DNA of 64,000 nt, taken from the NCBI GenBank assembly GCA_018401745.1, contig JAGYJY010000012.1, positions 1 through 64,000 of the forward strand. Reading direction: 5' to 3'. The stretch's first letter is position 1; the number at the start of each line of letters is the position of its first letter. This document shows, one piece after another, positions 27,606 through 36,549 of this stretch. Under the pieces are notes generated by a model. It searched no databases. It was not told the DNA's origin and saw only the letters and a list, made by a program, of their open reading frames with translations. The translations under genes and the position numbers were made by a program. This stretch comes from Pirellulales bacterium (GTDB taxonomy: Bacteria > Planctomycetota > Planctomycetia > Pirellulales > UBA1268).

Positions 27606-27934
27606 GCGGCGACGTTGTCGTCGTGCCATTTCCGTTCACGGATCTTCAGTCGAACAAGCGTCGGCCTGCCGTCGTGCTCGCGACGTTTACACGGGGCGAT
27701 GTGCTGATCTGTCAAATAACGAGTCGATCAGAATCTCACCCGGCTGTGGTGGACATTGGAGTCGACGATTTCGCGCAGGGCGGCATTGATCGGCCGAGCG
27801 TGGCTCTTCCCCACCGACTTGTCACCGTTCACGAGTCAGTCATCTTGCGGTCGGCAGGAACGCTCACGCCGCCAAAGCTGGCTGAACTTGTGGGGCGAGT
27901 GTGTGCTTTGATTCGTGCCGGTGGCGGCGCGTAG
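27590..27934 (+). CDS. MazF/PemK-family endoribonuclease toxin
   Basis: A 114-residue protein with the MazF/PemK beta-barrel signature. GDVVVVPFPFTDLQSNKRRP contains the conserved loop with Arg, then AVVLA, and LICQITS follows with the Thr/Ser pair of the active site. The C-terminal helix is PPKLAELVGRVCALI. These toxins cleave mRNA at short sequences. Translation starts at GTG 27590 inside the antitoxin gene, so the pair is coupled. It appears intact, in contrast to the PIN toxin 800 bases upstream. Confidence 0.85.
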   Translation: MAGFVGGDVVVVPFPFTDLQSNKRRPAVVLATFTRGDVLICQITSRSESHPAVVDIGVDDFAQGGIDRPSVALPHRLVTVHESVILRSAGTLTPPKLAELVGRVCALIRAGGGA

Positions 27935-27975
27935 GAAGCCAGGGTGTGCTGCACCCGTCGCAGAGGACTTCTCCC

Positions 27976-30915
27976 ATGAGCAACACCGAGCCGCAGCCGC
28001 GTGCCGCGGCGATCTTCCGGCAGGCAGGGGCAGTCGCTCTGCTCGTCGCGGCTGCCTGTTTGGCAGTGGAAACGCGGGCGGCGCAGCAGGATCCCCCGGC
28101 TCGGCCCAATGTGCTGCTCCTGCTGGTGGACGATCTCAAGCCTGCTCTGGGCTGCTACGGCGATGCGGCTGCCAAGACGCCCAACATCGACCGGCTCGCT
28201 GCTCGCGGCATGCGGTTTGAACTGGCCTACTGCAACCAGGCGGTCTGTGCGGCCTCGCGGTACACGCTGCTGCTCGGTTCACGGTCGACCTCCACCGGTC
28301 TCTACGACCTCGGCAACAGCCTGCGGCGACGGCTGCCCGACGCGGTCACGCTTCCGCAGTTCTTCTCGCAGCACGGCTACCGCACTGAGTCGCTCGGCAA
28401 GGTGTTTCATGTGGGGCATGGCAATGAGGGCGATCCCGCGTCGTTTGACGTGCCGCACTTCAAAGATCTGGTGATCGAATACCGCGATCCCGCGAGCACC
28501 CCCGGCGACGGCCTCACCCGTGAAGAGGCGCTGTTTGCCAACGAACACCTCGGCGAGATTCGCTCGCTGCCGCGAGGAGCAGCCTTTGAGTCGCCCGAGG
28601 TCGACGACGAGGCGTATGCCGACAGCCGTGTGGCGAGCGAAACGATCCGTCGCCTGCAGGCCGCGGCCACGCGACGTGAGACAGAGGGCACACCGTTTTT
28701 TATCGCCGCCGGTTTCGTGCGGCCGCACATGCCCTTTAGCGTGCCGCAGAAGTATTGGGACATGCACGACCCGGATGCCCTGCCGCGGCCAGCCGTCACC
28801 GAGCCGCCCCGCGGGGCCCCCGACGACGCGCTCAAGCGCGGCGGTGAGATTTCGGCCTACACACCGGTGCCCGAGAGCGGCGAGGTGGACGTCCAACTGG
28901 CACGCACGCTTGTGCACGGCTACTACGCGAGCAGCAGCTATGTCGACGCGCAGATCGGCCGGGTGCTTGAGGAGATGGAGCGGCTCGGGCTCTTCGACAA
29001 CACGATCGTCGTGCTCTGGGGCGACCATGGCTTCCACCTCGGCGACCATGGCTTCTGGACGAAACACACCAACTATGAGCAGGCCACACGGATTCCCTTG
29101 ATCGTGTCGGCGCCGGGAGTCACCCAGGCGGCGACGAGCAGCCGGCAGCCGGTCGAGTCGGTCGACGTGTTTCCGACGCTCGCAGACCTCGCCGGCCTGC
29201 CCGCCCCCGCAGGCCCGCAGCCGATCGATGGCGCGAGCCTCGCGCCGCTTTTGGCCGATCCCGAGGCACGCCTCGACCGCGATCATGCGATGCACTGCTT
29301 CCCCCGCGGCGGGCGGCTCGGCCGCGCGATTCGCACCGACCGCTATCGGCTCGTCGAGTGGCGACCAAAGAATGAAAAAGACGCTTTTGAATACGAGCTC
29401 TACGACTATCAGGAGGATCCTCACGAACGCCGCAATCTCGCCGAAGAACGCCCCGAGGTGGTCGCGAGGCTGTCGGCAACGCTGGCGGCCGAACCGCTGC
29501 CGGTGATGCCGGGGAGCCCGCCGGGGAAGGCTGCGGTTGGTCGGCCGCCCAACATCGTGGTCGTGTTGATCGACGACATGGGCTGGGGCGATCTCTCCTG
29601 CTTCGGCAACACCAAGGCCGCGACGCCAGAGATCGACCGGCTCGCTGCGGAGGGCCTCCGCTTTGAGCAGTTTTACGTGGCTTCGCCGATCTGCTCGCCC
29701 TCCCGCTGCGGCCTGCTGACGGGCCAGTATCCGCAGCGGTGGAAGATCACTTCCTATCTCAACAACCGGGGCGACAACGAGCGACGGGGGGTTGCCCAGT
29801 GGCTCGATCTCGAGGCTCCCACCATCGCCAAGTCGCTCAAGCAGGCAGGCTATGCGACCGGCCACTTCGGCAAGTGGCACCTTGGCGGGCAGCGGGATGT
29901 CGATGACGCACCGCCGATCACCGCCTACGGCTTTGATGAGTCGCTGACCAACTTCGAAGGGATGGGGGCAAAGCTCTTGCCGATGACGATGCGGCCCGGC
30001 GACACGGGGCCAGGACGCATCTGGAGCGACGCCGAGCGGCTCGGCGGGCCGGTTGTGTGGATGCAGCGGTCGGAGATCACGCGGGGCTTTGCGGATGCCG
30101 CGATCGCCTTTCTCAACCGTGCCGTCGACCGTGAGCAGCCCTTTTTTCTCAATGTCTGGCCGGACGATGTCCACAGCCCATTCTGGCCGCCGGTCGATGA
30201 CTGGGCGGACGACAAGGAGGGCAAGTATCTGGCGGTGCTCGAGGCGATGGACCAGCAGCTCGCTCGGCTGTTTGCCGAGATCCGGCGGCGGCCAGCCCTC
30301 CGCGACAACACCTTGGTGCTGTTCTGCTCCGACAACGGTCCGGAGCCGGGGGCTGGGTCGGCGGGGCCGTTTCGCGGCTTCAAGACACAGCTCTACGAAG
30401 GCGGCGTGCGGTCGCCGCTTGTCGTGTGGGCGCCGGGGCTGCTCGCGGCAGGCGTGGCGGGGAGCGTCAACACGACGGCGGTGCTCTCAGCGATGGATTT
30501 TGCCCCGAGCCTGCTGGCGTTGGCAGGAGCAGAGCTGCCTGAGGGAGTCGACTTTGATGGGAAGAATCGGCTGCAGACGCTGCTGGGAGCCGTCGAGCCG
30601 ACGGTCGACACGCCGCTGTTTTGGCGACGTCCCCCAGACCGCAAGGGCTGGGCCGCAGCCGGCACCGTGCTCAATCCCGACCTGGCGATGCGACGCGGGC
30701 CATGGAAGCTGCTGTGCGACACCGATGGCAGCGACGCGGAGCTCTACAACCTGGAGGATGATCGTGGAGAGACCAGGAATGTTGCGTCCGAGCATCCGCA
30801 GCTGGCCGAACAGATGAAGAGCGACCTGCTGGCCTGGCATCGGGCGATGCCTGCCGACGCGGGCGACCGGCTCGGCCGGGAGGTTGAGGCCACGATCCGG
30901 GAGGGAGCGAGGTGA
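27976..30915 (+). CDS. Exported tandem sulfatase (two type I sulfatase domains in one chain)
   Basis: A 979-residue protein with a signal-like N-terminus (AVALLVAAACLAVETRAAQ). Domain 1 (about 37-510) resembles iduronate-2-sulfatase: LLLLVDDLKPALGCYGD and formylglycine site AVCAASRYTLLLGSR (Cys near 92), then WGDHGFHLGDHG. Domain 2 (about 525-965) resembles arylsulfatase A-type enzymes: VVLIDDMGWGDLSCFGN, formylglycine site ICSPSRCGLLTGQYPQR (Cys near 573), GHFGKWHLGG and CSDNGPEPGAG. A short Pro/Gly-rich linker joins them. Both domains keep their metal and formylglycine residues. The stop overlaps the NagB gene (GTGA), which points to sulfated amino sugars as substrate. ATG 27976 is preferred over upstream in-frame codons because it precedes the signal peptide. 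Confidence 0.92.
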   Translation: MSNTEPQPRAAAIFRQAGAVALLVAAACLAVETRAAQQDPPARPNVLLLLVDDLKPALGCYGDAAAKTPNIDRLAARGMRFELAYCNQAVCAASRYTLLLGSRSTSTGLYDLGNSLRRRLPDAVTLPQFFSQHGYRTESLGKVFHVGHGNEGDPASFDVPHFKDLVIEYRDPASTPGDGLTREEALFANEHLGEIRSLPRGAAFESPEVDDEAYADSRVASETIRRLQAAATRRETEGTPFFIAAGFVRPHMPFSVPQKYWDMHDPDALPRPAVTEPPRGAPDDALKRGGEISAYTPVPESGEVDVQLARTLVHGYYASSSYVDAQIGRVLEEMERLGLFDNTIVVLWGDHGFHLGDHGFWTKHTNYEQATRIPLIVSAPGVTQAATSSRQPVESVDVFPTLADLAGLPAPAGPQPIDGASLAPLLADPEARLDRDHAMHCFPRGGRLGRAIRTDRYRLVEWRPKNEKDAFEYELYDYQEDPHERRNLAEERPEVVARLSATLAAEPLPVMPGSPPGKAAVGRPPNIVVVLIDDMGWGDLSCFGNTKAATPEIDRLAAEGLRFEQFYVASPICSPSRCGLLTGQYPQRWKITSYLNNRGDNERRGVAQWLDLEAPTIAKSLKQAGYATGHFGKWHLGGQRDVDDAPPITAYGFDESLTNFEGMGAKLLPMTMRPGDTGPGRIWSDAERLGGPVVWMQRSEITRGFADAAIAFLNRAVDREQPFFLNVWPDDVHSPFWPPVDDWADDKEGKYLAVLEAMDQQLARLFAEIRRRPALRDNTLVLFCSDNGPEPGAGSAGPFRGFKTQLYEGGVRSPLVVWAPGLLAAGVAGSVNTTAVLSAMDFAPSLLALAGAELPEGVDFDGKNRLQTLLGAVEPTVDTPLFWRRPPDRKGWAAAGTVLNPDLAMRRGPWKLLCDTDGSDAELYNLEDDRGETRNVASEHPQLAEQMKSDLLAWHRAMPADAGDRLGREVEATIREGAR

Positions 30916-31712
30916 GCGAGACTGAGCAGACCGCCGTCATCGATCGGCTGAGGGTCGTGCGGCATGCGAGCCGGCAGTCGCTGGGGATCGCGGCAGGTGA
31001 TGAAATCGCCTCGATCCTCAGGCAGCGGCTGGCGGAGCAGCCGCAGGTTCGCGTGGTGTTTGCGGCAGCGCCGAGCCAAAACGAGACGCTTGAGCGACTC
31101 TGTGCCGCCGACGGCATCGACTGGCCGAGGGTCGTCGCCTTCCACATGGATGAGTATGTGGGCCTCGCGGCCGATGCCCCGCAGCGGTTCTCGCGGTATC
31201 TCTGCAAGCATCTCTTCGACCGGGTGTCGCCTGGGCGGATGCACCTGATCGGCAGAGAGCATCCCCTGGCGACGCAAGCCGACGCAGCGGGAGAGTGCGA
31301 GCGGTATGCCGGCCTGCTCGCCGAGCGGCCGATCGATCTCGTCTGCTTCGGCATCGGTGAGAATGGCCACATCGCCTTCAACGATCCGCCCGTGGCAGAC
31401 TTCCAGGATCCACTCGCTGTCAAGCCGGTCGAACTCGACCTCACCTGCCGGCAGCAGCAGGTCAACGACGGCTGTTTTGCCTCACTTGCCGACGTGCCCA
31501 CGCATGCGGTCACGCTGACGATTCCGACGCTCATCAACGCGGCGCGGATGGTCTGCGCGGTGCCGGGGCCGACCAAGCGGCAGGCGGTGGAAGGCGTGCT
31601 GGCTGGTGTGGTGTCGACCGCCTGCCCGGCCACGATCCTCACGCGGCATCCGGGCTGCACGCTCCACGTCGATGCTGAGAGCTGCCCGTCGCTGGCGGGA
31701 GCGGAGCGATGA
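30912..31712 (+). CDS. nagB: Glucosamine-6-phosphate deaminase/isomerase
   Basis: A 266-residue protein of the NagB family, close to the usual 240-270. It would convert glucosamine 6-phosphate to fructose 6-phosphate and ammonia in the cytoplasm. Seen: VVFAAAPSQNETLERL (phosphate-binding loop region), FHMDEYVGL (conserved Asp/Glu), GIGENGHIAFNDPP (active-site signature with His), and VPGPTKRQAVEGVL near the C-terminus. GTG 30912 overlaps the stop of the tandem sulfatase, and its own stop overlaps nagA (ATGA at 31709-31712). So sulfatase, deaminase and deacetylase are translated from one message. Confidence 0.92.
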   Translation: MSETEQTAVIDRLRVVRHASRQSLGIAAGDEIASILRQRLAEQPQVRVVFAAAPSQNETLERLCAADGIDWPRVVAFHMDEYVGLAADAPQRFSRYLCKHLFDRVSPGRMHLIGREHPLATQADAAGECERYAGLLAERPIDLVCFGIGENGHIAFNDPPVADFQDPLAVKPVELDLTCRQQQVNDGCFASLADVPTHAVTLTIPTLINAARMVCAVPGPTKRQAVEGVLAGVVSTACPATILTRHPGCTLHVDAESCPSLAGAER

Positions 31713-32686
31713 GTGGCGCCGCAGCGGAGTCGCCCGCCGTGCGGCCGTTTGACCTGCAGGTCAACGGCGTTGCCGGCGCCGACTTTTCCGACCCCGAGCT
31801 CTCGCTTGAGGCCTGCCGCATCGCCTGTGAGCGGCTGGCTGCGGACGGGGTGGCCGCGATCCTGGCCACCGTGATCACGGGGCCACTTCCGCGGATGACC
31901 CGCTGCCTGCAAACGCTCCGCCGCCACCGTGAGGCGGATCCATTGATCGCCCGCATGATTGCCGGCTTTCATGTCGAGGGGCCGTTTTTGAGTCCGTTGC
32001 CCGGCTACGTGGGAGCCCACGATGCCTCCGCGATCCTGCCCGCCACGCCCGACGCGGCCGCCCGGCTGGTGGACGCCGGCGATGGCCTGGTGCGGCTGCT
32101 CACGCTCGCTCCGGAGTGCGATCCGCAGGCCGCCACCACCCGCTGGCTTGTCGATGCAGGCATCACCGTTTCGGCCGGCCACACCGACTGCTCACTCGAC
32201 CAGCTCGCCGCTGCGATCGACGCCGGCCTGTCGATGGTCACACACCTGGGCAACGGCTGCCCGACGGTCTTGCCACGGCACGACAGCATCATCCAGCGGC
32301 TGCTCTCACGGGCCAGCGACCTCTGGATCTGCTTCATCCCCGATGGGGTGCATGTGCCCTGGTTTGCCCTCCGCAACTACCTGGCGATCGTGGGCATCGA
32401 GCGGACGATCTTCGTCACCGACGCGATTGCCGCAGCGGGGCTTGGGCCGGGCTGCTACACGCTGGCGGGGGCTGAGGTGGAGGTCGATGCAGCCGGCGTG
32501 GCCCGCCGGCCCGGCTCCGACAACCTGGCCGGGTCGACGATCACGATGCCGACGCTGCGACAGCTGGTGCAACAGAACCTCGGCCTGCCGCCCCCTGTCA
32601 TCGCTCAGCTGATTGAGGCCAATCCCACCGCGGCGGTTGCCCGGGTGTCGTATGAGGAATCTCGTCCCAAAATGGAGAAGCAATGA
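31709..32686 (+). CDS. nagA: N-acetylglucosamine-6-phosphate deacetylase (short form)
   Basis: A 325-residue amidohydrolase. It starts at FDLQVNGVAGADFSD and keeps the metal and catalytic residues: HVEGPFLSPLPGYVGAH, SAGHTDCSLDQL, VTHLGNG and FVTDAIAAAG. Family members are usually about 380 residues. This one lacks the N-terminal and most of the C-terminal beta-sandwich strands, so it is a compact barrel-only form. It would remove acetyl from GlcNAc 6-phosphate to feed NagB. Coupled to nagB upstream (ATGA) and to the esterase gene downstream (ATGA at 32683-32686). Confidence 0.88.
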   Translation: MSGAAAESPAVRPFDLQVNGVAGADFSDPELSLEACRIACERLAADGVAAILATVITGPLPRMTRCLQTLRRHREADPLIARMIAGFHVEGPFLSPLPGYVGAHDASAILPATPDAAARLVDAGDGLVRLLTLAPECDPQAATTRWLVDAGITVSAGHTDCSLDQLAAAIDAGLSMVTHLGNGCPTVLPRHDSIIQRLLSRASDLWICFIPDGVHVPWFALRNYLAIVGIERTIFVTDAIAAAGLGPGCYTLAGAEVEVDAAGVARRPGSDNLAGSTITMPTLRQLVQQNLGLPPPVIAQLIEANPTAAVARVSYEESRPKMEKQ

Positions 32687-33956
32687 GCCGTTCTCAGAGC
32701 CGACGTCATCGTGCTGCTGGGTACCGTACTGGCCTGCGGAGGAGGCTGGGGCCTCAGCCATGGGAGAGCAGACGACGTGGCGGCGACGGGCCGGCCGGTC
32801 AAGGTCTACATCCTGGCCGGGCAGTCCAACATGCAGGGGCATGCGAAGGTCTCGACCCTGGCCTACATGGCGGAAGACCCTGCGACTGCGGGCCTGCTCT
32901 CGCAGATGCAGGATGGCGAGGGGGGCTTTCGCACGGTGGAGAACACCTGGATCTCGTATCTCACGCAGGGCCGCGGACCTGAGAGCGGCGAGGGTGTTGG
33001 CCCATTGACGGTGGGCTATGGCGCCCGCGCGGAGCCCACCCAGGCTGGCGACACGATCGGCCCCGAATACACCTTCGGCCTGCGGATGCAGGAGGCGGTG
33101 GGTGGGCCCGATGCTGATCATCAAGACCGCCTGGGGCGGCAAGTCGCTGCACACCGACTTTCGTCCGCCGTCGGCCGGTCCCTACGAGCTCACAGACAGC
33201 GAGCGGGAGGCAATCGCCAAGCGGGGCCTCGACGTCGAGCAGGAGGCGGCTGCCCGCCGCGAGCGGAGCGGCCTTTTTTATCGACAAATGATGGCGCATG
33301 TGAAGGACGTCCTCGCGGATCCTGGCCGGGTCGTGCCTGGCTACGAGGCCTCGCAGGGCTACGAGCTGGCCGGGTTTGTCTGGTTTCAAGGCTGGAACGA
33401 CATGGTCGATGGCAGCGTCTATCCAGAACGCGGCGCACCCGGCAGCTACGACGCCTACAGCGAACTGCTGGCCGCCTTCATCCGCGATGTCCGCCGCGAT
33501 CTCGATGCCCCGCAGCTGCCCTTTGTGATCGGCGTGATGGGCACCAACGGCCCGCTTGAAAACCTGGAGCCGCGGTATCAGCCCATTCACGGCGAGTTTC
33601 GCAAGGCGATGGCGGCTCCCGCTTCGCTGGCGGAGTTTCAAGGCAGCGTGATCGCCGTGCAGACGGCCCCCTGCTGGGACATGCGGCTGGATGCGGTGGC
33701 GAAGCAGCGGGAACAGCTCAACGCCCGCAAGCGGTCGCTGGAGCAGTCGATTGCGAAAGGTGATGTCACGCCAGATGACGCAGCGGCAGAGCTCGCGGAG
33801 ATTGCCACCACGCTTGCGTCGCCCGAGATCCAGGGGCTGTGGGATCGCGGAGCCTCAAACGCCGCCTACCACTACTTCGGCTGCGGCAAGACAATGGCCC
33901 TGATCGGCAGGGCCTTCGCCGACGGGCTGCTGGACGTGAGCCGGGCTGCTGAGTGA
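32683..33956 (+). CDS. Exported SASA-type carbohydrate acetylesterase (two frame changes)
   Basis: One gene of about 423 residues if two extra bases are removed. ATG 32683 overlaps the nagA stop. A one-base excess within 32695-32705 is needed to reach the signal peptide frame (VIVLLGTVLACGGGWGL); a start at GTG 32711 would avoid this. A second excess base in CCC at 33107-33109 joins MQEAVGGP to MLIIKTAWGGKSLHTDFRPP. The SASA (sialate O-acetylesterase-like, SGNH fold) motifs are VYILAGQSNMQGH (nucleophile Ser), GFVWFQGWNDMVDG and a C-terminal NAAYHYFGCGKT with the His. A helical insert with charged repeats lies near 330-390. It probably removes O-acetyl groups from glycans outside the cell. 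Confidence 0.82.
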
Positions 33957-34038
33957 GGCCACGCGGGGACCGCGGTGTGGCATACTGCGGGGGTTTGGTT
34001 GAGCAACCGCGGACGCTGCACGGCAGCGGGGAGGGGTG

Positions 34039-35400
34039 ATGACACAGCGGCAGATGGGCCGGGAGCAGCCTCGTGACACCGGTGCAGCCGGCGGGCAGGG
34101 CGACCTGCGGCTTTCACGGCGAGCCCTCATGGAAGTTGCTGCGGCGGCAACGGCGGCGACGGCTGGCCGTGTGGCCTTTGCACAGCAGCCGGCCGCTGCG
34201 GCCGCCGGGCCCAACGACCGGATTCGCGTGGCGATCATGGGCGTCAACGGTCGTGGGGCGGCGCTGGCTCGCGGCTTTGCGGCGGATCCGCGGGCCGAGG
34301 TGGTCACGCTCTGTGATGTCGACCAGCGGGTGGCTGGGCCCTTGGCCGAGTCGATGGGCAAAGACGGTGGTCGCACGCCGCAGGTGGAAGGCGACATTCG
34401 CCGTGTGCTCGATGATGCAGCCGTCGATGTGCTGGCCGTTGCCGCACCCAACCACTGGCATGCCCCCGCCACGATCCTCGGCTGCCGCACTGGCAAGCAC
34501 GTGTATGTGGAGAAGCCCTGCAGCCACACGGCCGAAGAAGGGGAGCTCGCCGAGGCTGCGGCCCGGGAGCACAACCGCGTGGTGACGATGGGCACGCAGC
34601 GGCGAAGCTGGCCGGCAATCCAGGCAGGCATCGCCAAGGTGCACGACGGCACGCTCGGAGAGGTCCGCTTCTGTCGCAGCTGGTATGCCGCTCGCCGTGG
34701 CTCGATCGGCACGGTGCAGCCCTCACCGCCGCCGGAGTGGCTCGACTGGACGCTCTGGCAGGGGCCGGCCCCGGAGCAGCCCTTTAAGAGCAACATCGTG
34801 CACTACAACTGGCATTGGCACTGGCACTGGGGCAACGGCGAGCTTGGCAACAACGGTGTGCACGGGCTCGATCTTGCCCGCTGGGGGCTGGCGGTCGACT
34901 TCCCGCTGACCGTGACCGCAGGCGGGGGCCGCTTCTATTTCGAAGACGATCAGGAAACGCCCGACACGATGAACGTGGCCTACACCTTTCCGGGCGGCAA
35001 GATGATCACCTGGGAAGGCCTCAGCTGCACGCCCGATGGTGTGGACCACACCGGCTTCGGCACCTGGTTTATCGGCACCGAGGCGTCGCTCGTGCTCACC
35101 AGCCGTGGCGGCTGGCGACTGACCGATCCCAAGGGGAACCTGATCGACGAGGGGGAAGGCACCGGCGGCGATGGTGTGCACATCGGCAACTTCCTCGACT
35201 GCGTGATCGACGGCGGCCGGCCCAACGCCGACATTGCCGAGGCCCATCGCAGCACCCTGCTGTGCCATCTCGGCAACATCGCCTATCGCACGAGCGGCAG
35301 CCTGGCGACGCGGGCTGAAGATGGCCACATCGTGGGCAATGCGGCCGCCGAGGCACTCTGGGGACGGGAGTATCGCGATGGCTGGAACATCAGGGGGTGA
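34039..35400 (+). CDS. Exported Gfo/Idh/MocA-family oxidoreductase (twin-arginine)
   Basis: A 453-residue protein. The N-terminus has a twin-arginine type signal (LSRRALMEVAAAATAATAGRVAFAQ) after a polar leader. The Rossmann fold follows (IRVAIMGVNGRGAAL, CDVDQRV), then the family catalytic motif VEKPCSHTAEEG and the C-terminal domain with NWHWHWHWGNGELG, MITWEGLSC and GNFLDCVIDG. These residues are typical of planctomycete exported oxidoreductases of unknown sugar specificity. GGGGAGGGG (34026-34034) is the ribosome site; GTG 34036 is three bases earlier and also possible. It is followed after three bases by a second oxidoreductase. Confidence 0.92.
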   Translation: MTQRQMGREQPRDTGAAGGQGDLRLSRRALMEVAAAATAATAGRVAFAQQPAAAAAGPNDRIRVAIMGVNGRGAALARGFAADPRAEVVTLCDVDQRVAGPLAESMGKDGGRTPQVEGDIRRVLDDAAVDVLAVAAPNHWHAPATILGCRTGKHVYVEKPCSHTAEEGELAEAAAREHNRVVTMGTQRRSWPAIQAGIAKVHDGTLGEVRFCRSWYAARRGSIGTVQPSPPPEWLDWTLWQGPAPEQPFKSNIVHYNWHWHWHWGNGELGNNGVHGLDLARWGLAVDFPLTVTAGGGRFYFEDDQETPDTMNVAYTFPGGKMITWEGLSCTPDGVDHTGFGTWFIGTEASLVLTSRGGWRLTDPKGNLIDEGEGTGGDGVHIGNFLDCVIDGGRPNADIAEAHRSTLLCHLGNIAYRTSGSLATRAEDGHIVGNAAAEALWGREYRDGWNIRG

Positions 35401-35403
35401 GGC

Positions 35404-36444
35404 ATGAACGCGCTGTCTTCTTGTGGTTGGACGCAGTTTGGTCGGCTGGCGGCAGGCGTGCTGATGGCGGCAACGATATCGGTGGCCGCTGCGGACGAGC
35501 CGATTCGCGTCGGCATCATCGGCCTCGACACATCGCATGCGCCGGCCTTCATGAAACTCTTCAACAACGCCGAGGCGGCCGACCATGTGCCGGGCTGCCG
35601 GGTGGTGGCGGCCTATCCACAGGGAAGCCGCGACATTGCATCCAGCGTGTCGCGGGTTCCTGAATACACGAAGGTGATGCAGGAGGCCGGGGTGGAGATC
35701 GTCGACTCGATCGACGAGCTGCTCACGAAGGTCGATGCGGTGCTGCTGGAGTCGAACGACGGCCGCGTGCACCTGGAGCAGGCAGCACCGGTGTTGGCGG
35801 CGGGGAAGCGGGTCTTTATCGACAAGCCGCTGGCCGGTTCCCTGGCCGATGCGATCGCGATCTTCAAGCTCGCCGAGCACCATGGCACGCCCGTCTTCAC
35901 GGCCTCCGGCCTGCGGTTTGGCGAGGCCACACAGGCGGTGCGACATGGCTCGCTCGGGAAAGTGCTCGGCGCGAGCACCTACTCTCCCTGTTCGCTGGAG
36001 GCGACCCACATGGATCTGGCCTGGTATGGCATCCATGGCTGCGAGGCGCTGTTCACGCTGATGGGCACAGGATGCCAGCAGGTGACACGGGCCCACAGCG
36101 ACGACTTCGAGCTCGTCACCGGCGTCTGGGAGGGGGGCCGGATCGGTACCTTCCGTGGCATTCGCGCTGGCAAAGCCGGCTATGGCGGCACCGCCTTCGG
36201 CGAGAAGGGCATTGCGGAAGCGGGCGGCTTTGACGGCTACCGGCCGCTGGTTGTCGCGATCGCCGACTTCTTTGCGACGGGTGAGCCGCCTGTCGAGCCA
36301 GCAGAAACCATCGAGCTGTTTGCCTTCATGGAGGCAGCCGACGAGAGCGTCCGGCGGGGCGGCAGCCCAGTGACGATCGCAGAGGTGATGGAGAAGGCAC
36401 AAGAGGAAGCACGCCGGCGGGTCGCAGCCATGCTTCCACGATAA
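35404..36444 (+). CDS. Exported Gfo/Idh-like oxidoreductase, second of the pair
   Basis: A 346-residue protein with a Sec-type signal (FGRLAAGVLMAATISVAAADE). It contains a Rossmann-like domain (RVGIIGLDTSHAPAF, with Asp-Thr-Ser-His instead of a Gly-rich loop) and the family motif IDKPLAGSLADAI. The C-terminal region has YGIHGCEALFTLMG. The changed nucleotide-binding loop (GLDTSHA) is characteristic of a planctomycete subgroup and may mean that the cofactor is bound differently. It starts three bases after the previous gene's stop, so the two probably act together, for example on successive oxidations of one sugar. Confidence 0.88.
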   Translation: MNALSSCGWTQFGRLAAGVLMAATISVAAADEPIRVGIIGLDTSHAPAFMKLFNNAEAADHVPGCRVVAAYPQGSRDIASSVSRVPEYTKVMQEAGVEIVDSIDELLTKVDAVLLESNDGRVHLEQAAPVLAAGKRVFIDKPLAGSLADAIAIFKLAEHHGTPVFTASGLRFGEATQAVRHGSLGKVLGASTYSPCSLEATHMDLAWYGIHGCEALFTLMGTGCQQVTRAHSDDFELVTGVWEGGRIGTFRGIRAGKAGYGGTAFGEKGIAEAGGFDGYRPLVVAIADFFATGEPPVEPAETIELFAFMEAADESVRRGGSPVTIAEVMEKAQEEARRRVAAMLPR

Positions 36445-36549
36445 CGGCCGTCTCGGTCTGAGATCAGCGTGCGTTGTGCTCAGTAGGCACGCCCACAGAG
36501 GGGCAGCCGATGTGGCGAGGGATGCCTGTTCGAATCGAGGAAGAGCGTC

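Noticed and set aside
28279..30174. Long open frame on the minus strand (631 codons)
   Set aside because: It lies antisense inside the tandem sulfatase gene, has no recognisable domain and an Arg/His/Ala-rich composition typical of shadow frames in high-GC DNA.
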